Part shown: positions 46,990 to 58,173 of the stretch, one piece after another
Layout: each line of letters opens with the position of its first letter
Position numbering within the stretch: the stretch's first letter is position 1
From: Diplolepis rosae
Taxonomy: Eukaryota; Arthropoda; Insecta; Hymenoptera; Diplolepididae
Reading direction: 5' to 3'
DNA length: 64,000 bases
Assembly (NCBI GenBank): GCA_030998225.1
Contig: JAPYXD010000425.1
Span: 186,001 to 250,000 of the forward strand
Program-made: the position numbers and the translations under genes
The notes under the pieces: model-generated
Databases searched by the model: none
Told to the model about the DNA's origin: nothing
What the model saw: only the letters and a program-made list of their open reading frames with translations

Positions 46990-47830
46990 AATCTCTCAAA
47001 AAGAAAAAACAATCGTAGACTTTATTTAAGGAAACGATTTTGCAGAACAACGCTTATTTCGTATCTCACATATTTTGGTGAAAAAAATCGAATTTTTTTA
47101 ATATTAAAAATCAAAACATAAAATATTCATCCTGTCCCGAAATGTCTCAATGAGAATTTGTAGACCTCATTTAGGCAAACAATTTTCCATCTAAACGTTT
47201 TTTTTGTATCTCACATATTTTGTCTAAAAAATGGAATTTTTGAATTTTAATCGTATTTTTTGGAATTGAAACGAAAAATATATGTTTTATCAGAAACTGT
47301 GTGGGACAAAATTTGTAGATCTTTTTGAAACGAACAACTTTGTATTCCTACGTTATTTTTGTATTTCACATATTATTCTTAAAAAATTGAATTTTGGATT
47401 TTCAATAGTTTTTTTTTTAAATTAAAAAGAAAAATATGCATCTTATGAAAAAATGTTACAATTCAAATTTGTAGGTTTTTATGTAGAAAATAATATTGTA
47501 TCATAAAGTTTTTTCTTATCTCGTATAATTTAACTGGAAAATGGGATTTTGATATTGACTTGTTTCAAGTTTTAATGTGCTGTAACATTTCTAATTTTGA
47601 TTTAATCAAAAAATGTTATCAGGATAATTTGTAGAGATTTATGAGCACTATCAAAAACCAGTATTGAAATTTCTGAACTTGTCCTTACTTTTTCGGCTCC
47701 GATAAAGTGTGCCAAAGCTCAATTCAATCTGATAATTCTATCGAGAGCTATGCCGCACACGACCTACTAGAGACAGACAGACAGACACTTTCGTAAAAAC
47801 CGTTTTTTCTGACTCAGGGGGTCTCAAAAC
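46990..47830 (+). repeat. Diverged tandem array, unit about 150 bp
   Basis: About four to five units, each with an AATTTGTAGA-type start, a TGTATCTCACATATTTT-type centre and an AAAATGGAATTTT block. A relative lies at 18165-18420. After the array come (GACA)n at 47770-47790 and GGGGGTCTCAAAACG, which I have seen following this kind of repeat in insects. Confidence 0.65.
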
Positions 47831-48103
47831 GTAAAGATTTGATGAAAATTTCGAAAGTCATTTTTCACATAAAACCAATACCTTCTCATCCATGATGAGA
47901 ATATAAAAATTTGTTTTTCAATTTTACTTCGCTTTATATTCAATTAAATTTACTTCTGATATGTAATAAAGAAGAATAGTTTATCAGTGGAACTTTTTCT
48001 AAAATTACGATAAAAAATTAAAGTTTTTGTGTTCAAATTATTAAATAAAATAATTTTAAATTATTTTCTTAAATTTCAGCTTTACAATTAATTTCATGTA
48101 ATT

Positions 48104-48668
48104 GAGGAGTTATATTCAATAAGGCGACAGGCGCTCGAAAACCTGTAAAAGTATTGTCCGCCTCATGATGTCATAGTCAAAAATTGAAAATCGAAATTCG
48201 AAAAAACCAAAAACATGGTTTTATAGCTCGTGAAAAATGAATGTTAGTTTCCTCTTACAGTTTTTTTATAACGTTGCAAATTTTCGAGTAAATTAATAAA
48301 AAGTGTGTTGGTTTTAAAGCATAGAAACCATGTTTTATTTCAATCCACTCGCCTCAAAAAATTCATTAATTAACGGATTGCCAGATTTTTTTTGCGTTCT
48401 ACTCGTGAATCTCTGGCGGAGGCGACAGTGATTGCAAAAAATTTTTTTGTTCATTGTTAAATGGTTTTTTTTAATCCGAAGAAAAAACTGTTTTTCGAGC
48501 TTCGGACTGAAAAAGTGAGCGAGGAAATTTGAGCTACAGTAAACTTCCCGTGAACAAGTTGATCATTAGTATATGGAGCAACTTTTTGGAAAATATCAAG
48601 TCAATTGAACAATTACTTTCGAAAATACGAGTTTCGAGCGCCTGTCGGCTTATTGAATATAACTCCTC
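48104..48668. mobile_element. MITE with 4-bp AATT target duplication
   Basis: The ends GAGGAGTTATATTCAATAAG and its reverse complement are followed by CGACAGGCGCTCGAAA on both sides. AATT flanks on both sides (48100-48103, 48669-48672). The left-arm sequence of the composite element (near 44845) reads through this site without the insertion, confirming the boundaries. 565 bp, non-coding; the small frame at 48529-48780 is not supported. Confidence 0.8.
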
Positions 48669-49886
48669 AATTCTTCTATTAAATACTAAAATTGATATAA
48701 TCTATCTCTTTGTCCATTACATATATTTAAAAATAGAAATTATGGTCTTTGGTTGTACCATTTCTTATTGTCAATATTGAAATCAAATATTCTTTTCCCG
48801 GCGAACACAGTTTATAGAAAAATTCAATTTAACCTACTGCCTAAACCCCAAATATGTTAAATATATTATATACATATATTGTATATTTAAATTATATATA
48901 ATGTACCCTTCAAGGATGAATCCTCCAACATTAGATAAATTTCTTTAAAATCTAGATTACTTCATCCATAAGAGTTCATGCATATTATTTTAAATAATTC
49001 CATACTAATCTTTGCATCAGAATTGCAGAGGAATTGAATTCCATGTATCCCTATCGAAAACATGTATTAAGTTCTGAATTTTAGCTTTAAGACCTGATTT
49101 TGAAACATGTACAAAAAAATCTTACATTAAACTTTTAAAAATGTTCTTTAAGTTAAAATTTTTCATAAATAATGAATTGTGATAAAAATTTTAGGTTCAT
49201 GCATTTATATATACTATATTAACTTTCCCAATGTATATACTTTATTCAATCATTTTTGAATTCATTTTGTATATTTTAAAATAGAAATTATGGTCCTTGG
49301 TTGTACCATTTCTTATTGTCAACATTGAAATCAAATATTCTTTTCCCGGCGAACACAGTTCATAGAAAAGTTTGATTTAACCTACTGCCTGAACCCAAAA
49401 TAATTCAAATATATTATATACATATATTGTATATTTGAATTATGTATATGAGAATTACTTACCCTTACAAAAGCTTCGTTTAACATAATAAAACTTTATT
49501 TCTGTCAGAGTATACCTTTACATATTGGTGGGACTGATATTGAATTATATAAAGTTAAGTAGAGCTCTTTAAAATGTGATTCTTATGAATATTACAATTT
49601 TTATTTGCTTCAATTCATTAGGGTTCAAAAAGTAAATAACTTGTTCATATTTTTATTATACTTTTGACACTCCTTCTTTCAATATTTTTAAATATTGTTT
49701 ATCCCTATACTGATATAAGAATTTTAAGCCATTAATAGTTTTGTAAAGATTTTATAAAAAAGACTTGAAGTTATATTAATATGTATTTCTCTCAAAGTTG
49801 TGGTGTTTATTATTTCATATATATGCTCTATTTTGATTGAAAATATTATAATTATTTGATATTTCATTTAATGAAAATTTAAGAAA
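48669..49886. repeat. Right inverted arm (inner part) of the composite element
   Basis: Reverse complement of 44166-44845. The GTACCATTTCTTATTGTCAA...TCCCGGCGAACACAG block is present twice (about 48755-48810 and 49300-49355), so the arm contains an internal duplication. It stops at 49886, where the 13-kb element starts; the remainder of the arm resumes at 63020. Confidence 0.8.
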
Positions 49887-49929
49887 CCCGGTAAGAAGAG
49901 AAGAATTCAGAAAAATTAGTATTTCCAGA

Positions 49930-51005
49930 CTTAAATGAAAGAAGGAGAATTATTTAATTTTTTTGAATATGCTAATTTTCCATCGGAAGAAGAGCCCAAG
50001 GAAAGAATATGTTTATCTCCGAAACCAATTCTTTTCTATTTCCTTAACGATTGCCAGTTGTGTTGTATTCCATGCAGGCGAACATTTTTTCAATTTTTTT
50101 AATTCCTCTCAATCCGAGCATAGACACACCTCTCATGGTTATTTTTAATTCCATTCTCACATGCTGCATTTTCGATTAATTTAATTCTTTCTAATCTGCT
50201 CACAAAATATGTGCACGTACATGATTTCTATTCCTTCTTGTGCAATATAAGTTTGGAAATTTGAATACTTTTGTCACGGTAATTTTTTTGAATTCCATAC
50301 TTATATGCTGTATTTTGCATTAATTTAATTCTTTCTAATCTGTCCACAAAATATGTGCACTTACATATTTTCTATTTCTTCTTGTGGAATGAAGGTTTGG
50401 AAATTTCAATTTTGTTGTCTGCCATAACGGTGGAATAATTTTAATTATTATATTTATATTGTTTAAACAAATTATATATTTAATAATATAATAAATAATG
50501 TTGTTAAAGGTAAAAACATTTATTTATCTAGAAACAGAATTATAAAAATATTATTTTACAATAATAAAAATTATTTTTATTGATATAATTATTTTATTGA
50601 AACTATTTTAAATTGAAAGTGTTATAAATTACTTTATAAATCAAAAATTCAGTAAATGGTTTTTAGCTCAAAAAATTATCAAGCATTATATAATTAGATA
50701 TAAATAGAATGTTTGTTTATATGTTAAAACCAAATAAGTAAACATTTGAATCATCTATAAGTTGAGCACTTTATTTGTCTGAAGGAGGCATAGTACATAT
50801 TATATTATTTAAAGTACTTATACAATCTTTAAAAGGATACGAACTTTATGCAAATCGCATATTAGAATGTTTAAAAATTCGATACAAATAACAATTTTTT
50901 CATTTTAAGTTAATAATTGTCCTATTGAGGAAAAACTAAATCAAAAATGTTTATATATTTTTGTAATTAAGAATCAGTTAATAGGTTATTATAATGCAAA
51001 AATCA
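49930..51005. other. Subterminal region of the 13-kb element
   Basis: AT-rich, no gene. Two similar stretches (about 50045-50230 and 50285-50400) share CCATTCTCACATGCTG/CCATACTTATATGCTG, TTAATTTAATTCTTTCTAATC and CACAAAATATGTGCAC. They form a direct repeat of about 120 bp that could be subterminal transposase-binding sequence. Confidence 0.55.
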
Positions 51006-51011
51006 TTTCAC

Positions 51012-53945
51012 TTATTGTGCTTCGATAGTGTTTGGGATTTCACAAACATATTGTGTGTTTTTAAAATTAAGAACTACAGCTTTTGAACGAATTTCCGATG
51101 TAGAAATGGGTAAATGATCAAGATTTCTTTTAATCTCCCAGATATGCGATACCCTCGTTTCTCCCACAAAAAATGGTTCAACAATTAATTGTCTTACGTT
51201 GAAAGAACATGTACTGTCAGACAATAAGTAAATGTTCTTGATTTGGACAAATGACCTATTCTTAAGAATAATGACGGTGTCATCAAATTTTCGTGTTCGA
51301 GTGTACTGTACACTGCTGTAGACACAATTCTCAAAAATGCATCGCTCAAATTCTTTCTTCGTCGTAGAGTTAAAAACATTAAGATGATGTGGTCCGAAGA
51401 GCGTTACATTTCCAGCTCTAACTGCATTTTGCGTGGATAGTTTAGAGGTGAAAATTTGTTCACAAAACTCTTTTGCTTTTACTGAAATGTTAGTTACAGG
51501 CGGCCGAACTTGATAAATTAATATTCTTAAAGATTTATTTATAATTTGCTGTTCAGGACTTTTCGGTCCATTCAGCATTTGCTTACAGAAATGAATGTTG
51601 TGTTCGAATGGGAACGCTGATGTTAAAGATGGTGGACCAGACTGACGAACAGATTCAACTAAATGTAAAAGCGCGTGAACATTGAAAGTCATATGTTCGA
51701 TGCCATACAAAATTTCATACTGAGCTACAAACTTTAACAAATTTTGCTCACACGTATCAAGTTCGTCTTCGCTTATTTCCAGTTTCAACAGAGTGAACAT
51801 ACTATTGACGAATAAAGCAAAATGTTCCAACAAGTTACTTGGAATGAATCTAGAACATATTGGAAGGCAATAAAATAGCAACCATGATCTCCAATGTGTT
51901 GCCTTCCAAACGCTTTTGCTAGAAATCTTTTCTGTCGATCTGTGCACATCCCGAGGTGGTTGTATAAGGAGGAGAAGACTATCGATGTCTCTGCGTTGCG
52001 TTGGTTTCAAACGTTTGTTCCAGTCATCCCATACTTGTCCGGTTACTCCGAAAAGAGCATTGTGTAAGTAGTCAAGAGGGAATCCCCATGCCATATCGAT
52101 ATTAGGAACACCTATGAAAGCGGATTCACTTTTCACTTCTCGTACAAACGAACCATGTTTTTTTGTGTTAGCCACGTCCTGCAGATGTGACTTGTGAGTT
52201 CGTAATTCCGGTTCTTTTTCTAGAAAAAGATACTTCATTCCTTTACCCTTGACGTGTTGCCCTCCGTGATAGCAGTAACTGCACCCATAGTACCCATTAT
52301 GTTGCAGTCGGTTTTGTAATATGGGTCGAGCAACAGAATCAGCGACAACAAAAATCGGAGTGAAGTGTATTGTAACTTTCTTGCCTTCATTTGGAAATGT
52401 TACGGTAATTCCTTCTGTATGTAGACGATTCGCTTGTTTGGAGAATTCATTAATGAATAAATTCATTAAATCTGGCTTTGGTTCCGTTTTTACAATCATT
52501 ATACCGGCTAATAATATAAATTTGAATCGAAGTTGTACAGGTAAATTGTTTAACATTACTTGCAAAGGCCAGAAACCCCTTTTGGATACATTAAACAATG
52601 GAGCACCATCTGTACTAATAGTGTAAGTAATAGTTTTAGAAAATTTTGTAATTGTTTTCTTGTATAGTACACTATCATGGATGTCTCGCATGACTTTGCT
52701 ATTTGACTGTATAAATTCATTATCTTCCTGACTTTGAGGAATAAAGTATTCAACAAGATCTTCCTTTTCGAGAAGTGTACGAAATTGATATTCTAAGTCA
52801 ACAATTAAAAAATGATCATTGTTGCTCAGTTTTATGCAATTCTTTTCTTCGCAATCTTTACAAATCAATATCTGACCTTTAATATCCTTTTTTGTACAAG
52901 AGTGCAAGACCATTTTCGTACATTTGTGACAATAAAAGTGAAAAGTAGTTTTATCAGATGGTGGATCGAAAGCTTGTGCAAGCTTATAATTAGAAAATTT
53001 TACATTTTCGAACTCTGGATCTACGCAAATTTTAAACATTTCTATTAACATATTACGAGCTTCGTTGGAATCGCCAAATCTTAAATTATACGCTACTATC
53101 ATTTCTATCACATCCCTTACTGTCTGTCCAGATTTTTCGAACATTATTCTATCACCGCTTGCCAGTGTATACACTTCAGACGAGTTAGGTTCCGCATGTA
53201 AATGAGTAGATGATGATGGAATATTCTTCCAAGAATCATAGACACTGTCATCCGAAAAATCATCATCGCTACTTGAGTAACAGGGAAAGTCTTCTTCTGT
53301 TGACTCTAGTGATACGAGCACCTGCTCCCTTTCTTGGCTTTCGAATTCTTCAACTGGTTGCTTTGCTCCTTGCTGGTCTTCGGACTCCTCATGCAACTTT
53401 TGTGCTGATAAATATAAATATTTAAAAATATGAATTTCAAATAGTTTAATTAATGAGAGAAACATACAATGAAAATTTTTCTAAATCAATACAAAAGGGA
53501 AAAAATGCCATGAAATTTTGTTTTCAACTTTTTGAAAGGAACTACTTTGCAAATTGTTAAGAAATTGATTTCATAATCTAATTCAATTCCATATCTAGTT
53601 CATAATATTCATTATTGATGTAATTTTTTTAAATTATACTATTATCCCTAAAAATAACTTATTTTCATATCTTTCACTATAAACATTGTTTTGTATACTT
53701 TTCTCATTCTAACTGAGATATACAAGTGAATACTTGTTTTTATTATTATCGTAGAATAGTTGTTGAGTGTTGTGTAAATTAATACTTAGTACTCACATTC
53801 ATATTGTTGAAGCAAATGTTTGTATTTTTCTTCCCAAACCTTTTGCGTTTTATCAGTCATCATTCCTTTTTGATAACTGGGATCCAAGTGCCAACCAGTG
53901 TTTTCTTTTCCGCGGATGACTACTGTTGTCGTCCATAATATGTGC
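51012..53945 (-). CDS. tnp2/CACTA (EnSpm)-like transposase
   Basis: Two exons: 53945-53797 and 53404-51012 on the minus strand. Donor GTGAGT and acceptor TTTATCAG are in agreeing phase; the 19 residues read upstream of 53404 are intron. Numbering the continuous 817-codon frame: acidic Ser/Glu N-terminus (about 25-95); zinc-ribbon-like C179-x2-C182 and C202-x2-C205; STDGAPLF (D286) followed by FWPLQVMLNNLP; ADSVARP (D376) with GCSYC (C395, C398); FPLDYLHN (D465, H468); VWKATHWRSWLLFY; NVHALLHL and AFPFEHN (E621). This order matches animal transposases related to plant tnp2, known mainly from sequence. It would cut and join the TIRs in the nucleus. The large exon has no stop, so the protein may still be expressed. 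A further 5' exon is likely but not identified; 54456-54644 is a weak candidate. Confidence 0.8.
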
Positions 53946-53949
53946 CTGT

Positions 53950-54860
53950 AAAGAAATCGTATAAGCATAACTGTTTACGTGTTTCGTTATTGAATGTTGT
54001 GTTTGCATAAAGTGAATACAATATTTAAAAACATTAATAAAAAATTATGGTTAAGAAAGCGAAACGTTACATATTTTAATTATTTATTCAAAAAAAGAAA
54101 AGTATCTAGTTCGGTAGAATTTTATGTTACAATTCGATGTTGTTATACGTAAAAACAATTTTAAATTACAAACATATTTTCGCTTTGCTCATATACACTT
54201 TAATTCGAAAACGTAATAACATTTCTTTACGAAAAAGTATCTAATTCTGGAATTTTTTTAGTACAACTAAAGGCGTTGCAACCAAATTCTTACTTCAAAA
54301 TTCGATTTCTTCATTTTACTTAAAAATTATTATAAGTACATATTTTCTTGCTATGCAGCGCTTTTCTTCTTGCAACTAGATGTTTATCTATAGAGAAAAA
54401 AATATCTAATTATAACATTTGTTGAGTAAATAAAGGAGGAAATAGAATTTTGAACTTAGAACTTGGACCCAGCGTCTTTAATGAGAAATGATTTGTGCAA
54501 AATAATATCCCTGTGGACACAAACAACAAAACATGTTTTTAGACCGTAAACTCTAGTAACAAACTTATAAGTTTGATGCATTTTTATTATCATAGGCAAA
54601 GTTTTATCTGAAATAAAGAAACGAAAAAAATTCAATACAAACATAATTTGAGATTATAAATTTAAAAGGTGCTGCATAAGCTGCCTTATGAAACAAATTT
54701 TCGTCTAATAACAATAATACATTTATACACTTACCTATTTCCTTTCAATTCCACAATGAAAAAAACTTATGTTATTAAAAGTACTAAATTTTACCGGAAA
54801 AATATATAAATTGAAACTTTCATGTCATTGAAACAAATGCATCGACCGTTTCTGTCTTCA
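53950..54860. other. Upstream region of the transposase gene
   Basis: Minus-strand open piece at about 54610-54475 follows a good acceptor (TTTATTTCAG) and reads to a stop. It may be an alternative or unrelated exon. Otherwise AT-rich. Confidence 0.35.
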
Positions 54861-55019
54861 GGAGGATTTACACCTCTGTATGCAGGCATTATGTATGCAG
54901 GTTACCGTGGTAACATATTAGTGGGAAATAAATAGGAAAATTGTAAGTCTCTTTCTCTCTTGTATTTTAGCATGGTAACCTGCATGCATAATTCCTGCAT
55001 GCAGAGGTGTTATTCCTCC
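54861..55019. promoter_or_regulatory. Palindrome between the divergent transposase and BEN genes
   Basis: Arms of about 50 bp (54861-54911 and 54969-55019) are inverted with few mismatches. Each contains two copies of a TATGCAGG/GCATGCAGG motif and a GGTTACC. The spacer is 57 bp. It sits 127 bp before the BEN start codon and about 900 bp from the transposase exon. It could bind element-encoded protein or be a small independent MITE; neither is shown. Confidence 0.55.
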
Positions 55020-55479
55020 TTTCTATTTGTTTCTTTCAATTTCTTTGTTTCGTTTCGTAATCGCCGAATAGCGTACCGGCGTGTCGTGACTGGCGTTCGG
55101 CAATTCTAAAGCTTTTGCTTGCATTTTGCAGTGTCCGCGTTGAAAATGACTGAAAGTACAAGATTTGCATTAATAATGCAATGTGGAACACAAAATACTT
55201 TTCAAATTCCATTGAGTGGTGTACATAATTTTAAAGAGAACAAGCATATTTTATAACGAAACATTTTTTTAGACTCTTTAAAGGATATCGACAACATTTT
55301 TGAGGCAAGTAAACGACCCCGAAGACCGCCAGAAAGGTTTATTTATCCAGCAGTTGAGACCACAGATGCCGAAACCGACATTGAAGCATCAAGCAAAAGT
55401 GGTTCACAAGATAATAAGCGTGAAGTTAGTGTATTAGAGACTATTATTATTATAAATCATGAAACATTTCTTGAAATCA

Positions 55480-56060
55480 GTACATTCCTAGTAAATCCTT
55501 AAAATCATCTTAAATCCCTTTGAATGTTAAAATCACTAAAAATATCTTGAAATATCTTGAATTTCCTTAAAATTACTTAAAATCTGATGAAATTATTTGA
55601 AGTATCTTGGAATCTAATGAAATTCATAAAAATCATTTTTATAACTCTTGAAATGTTTTAAAAACTCATTAATGTCCCTAAAATCACATCTCTTACAATC
55701 CTTTAAAAGTTTTTTAAATCCTTTAAAGTCTTTTTATCCCTTGAAATTCCTCAAACTCTTTAGAACTCTTTAAAATCCCTTGAAATTTCAGGAAATCCTT
55801 TAAAATCTCTATCAGAAATCTCTTAAAATACTACCATGTCGCCATTTTGGAAATTCTTTAAACTTCCATGAAAAACATTACAATTCTACTACAAACTTCA
55901 AGATCCCTTAAATTCGTTTAAAATCCATTCAAATTAATGGCAATCTTTTCAAAATCATACAAATATATTAAAATTCTACAGTAAATTTCAAAATCCCTTA
56001 AAATTACTTAATATTCAAAAAACACCTTGAAATTCCTGGAAACCTTTTTGAATTCTTAAA
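55480..56060 (+). repeat. Short-period degenerate repeat in a BEN intron
   Basis: Many imperfect copies of an approximately 14-16 bp motif like CCTTAAAATCCCTTGAAAT. Similar AAAGATTTAAAATGATTTC sequence flanks the LINE at 61718-61810. Confidence 0.7.
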
Positions 56061-58173
56061 AATGATATGCTATATTTTAAAATACCCACGTGGTATGTGG
56101 TTGGCCCCGTTTATAATAAATATAATTTTCATCCATATTCCAATGTTTTTTTTCAATATTCCAAGTCGAAGACAGACTTTTTGACAGGATGCTGGATATG
56201 AAGCGTAAACATCTTCAAAGAAGACAACCTTCGACACCTCACGTGCAGAAGACCTCGTCTTTTCCAACAAAATTGTCAGGTCGTCACATCATTGAACAGA
56301 AGAATATCGCTACAAGTAGTAATGTTCAGTGTTTGAACGTGAAGCAGCCTACCACAGCAAATGTAAGCCAATCTCATGAAAAGAAAACGAAATTTACTAT
56401 GTTGAAACCGTCTACGGCGGTCAAACTATCTGAAGAGACTCCTGCAATGAGCAGATTTTCTAAGACAACCAAAGGGCCTGTTCAAAATGTATCTATTTCC
56501 AAAAACACAGAAGGGACTCTTGAAAGGTCCGAGAATTCAAAAATAACAGAAGGAACTCCTGAAAAGTTAAAAATTTTAAAGACAATTCAAGAACCACCTC
56601 CAAGGAAAAATAACGTTTCCAGAACGAACGAAAACTCCAAGAATATAGATTTACCATCGCCATCAACGTTACAACCACTACTTCCAACAGCTCGCAACAA
56701 TGCATTCTCAAAGAGAATGGTAAAAAAAATGTTACAAGACGCTTCATAATATTAGAAAATGAAATGTATTTTGCTTTAAAGTCCTTTATAGTTACTTATT
56801 ATATTCATTATTTTTTAGTTTGAAAGAAATTCGCAAAACCTACTAGAAGCGCAGAAAAAAGTGATAAAGTTAGCAAATTCCTTAGAGAATTGTTATAAAA
56901 AGTTGCAGGATGCTAACTTTGAAAGGGAAGTCCTCCGAAAAGAAGCAGAACAAGTTCGATCAATCTCTGTAGAACTAGAAAACCAATTGAGTACAGCCCA
57001 GGAGGAATTAAAGAAAGTTAGAACACTTAACGAGAAATGGCAGGAAATTGCTATGGAGAAGTGTAATCTAATGCATGGCACGTATTCTATTTTATATATT
57101 AAAATTCATATGTTGTAAGTAAATAAGTGGCACTATACTATACTGTGTTATATTTGTGGCCATGTTCTCTGAAATTACGACCTCTTTTGAAGAGCAAGGC
57201 AGGGACACACCGAATGTTAAAGTGGGGCATGTAAATGCTAATCATGTGAGTATTGCAAAAAAGTCCACTGATTGTAAATTAATTTTGAAGTATCTTCTAT
57301 AATTTCATACTTTTAAACAAAATTTTGAATGATGTATACCTTTTTTGTTTTAGATACACATCGGCCGCGGAGTGTGGATTACGCATGATGCATAACATGC
57401 TAGCCTGCTACGAAGTAAATTTGAAAACAAGAAAAACTTTCGTTCGCAAAATGCTTGTAGCTGTCTTCGGTTACGACCTGCTTGCTGAGAGTACGATTAC
57501 TGGCCGCACAAGTAACAGGAGCAAGACTGAAAAAAAAGCCACTAAAATCGTTGGATCCGAAGAAAGTTCTAGCTATTAAGGGTAATATTTAAAGCAGATT
57601 TAATACCCCAATGTATATCAAATAATATTTAGAAATTTATTCATTTTACACTACTTTACAGACATTTACAAATATTTTCTCACCAATGTTCTTCAAATGG
57701 ATCCTCATGCAGCTGAGATGGAAGCGGACAGAACGAATCAGCTGATTTGCAAAAAGATTGCGCAAATAAAACGACTGCATGAGAGTGAGTCCATTTTTCT
57801 TTAAAACTAAATAATTTAAAAATATTCTTTTGTATTCACTGGACCTATAATACGGAAGTAATATTTAATTTGTTGTAATCGTTTACAAACATGATTTTTT
57901 GTTACACTAGCAACTACTATTCGTGCGCGATTGATTTCTCGTTTTTGCACTCCTTTTGCTATAAGCAGGGCGTCATAAATTCATCGCGCGGATTTTTTAA
58001 GATTTTTTAAACCTGTTTTTGGATTTTTAAATTTTCTTCATTTCCATATATTTTAGGCAGGCCGGCTGGCCGCGCCAGCCAGGAAAGGAATAGGAAGATT
58101 CCTCCCCCAGTCGACGCGAACAGCCAAGTCCGCCCAAGACACAGGGCCGCGGGTGTAAGCCCCGATGCGATTT

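Noticed and set aside
46280..47830. CRISPR-like or satellite-encoded system
   Set aside because: Repeat units are diverged, AT-rich and directly adjacent without unique spacers, and the window is eukaryotic.
54456..54644. First exon of the transposase
   Set aside because: Has a good acceptor upstream but ends in a stop with no donor; it cannot be joined to 53945 with confidence.
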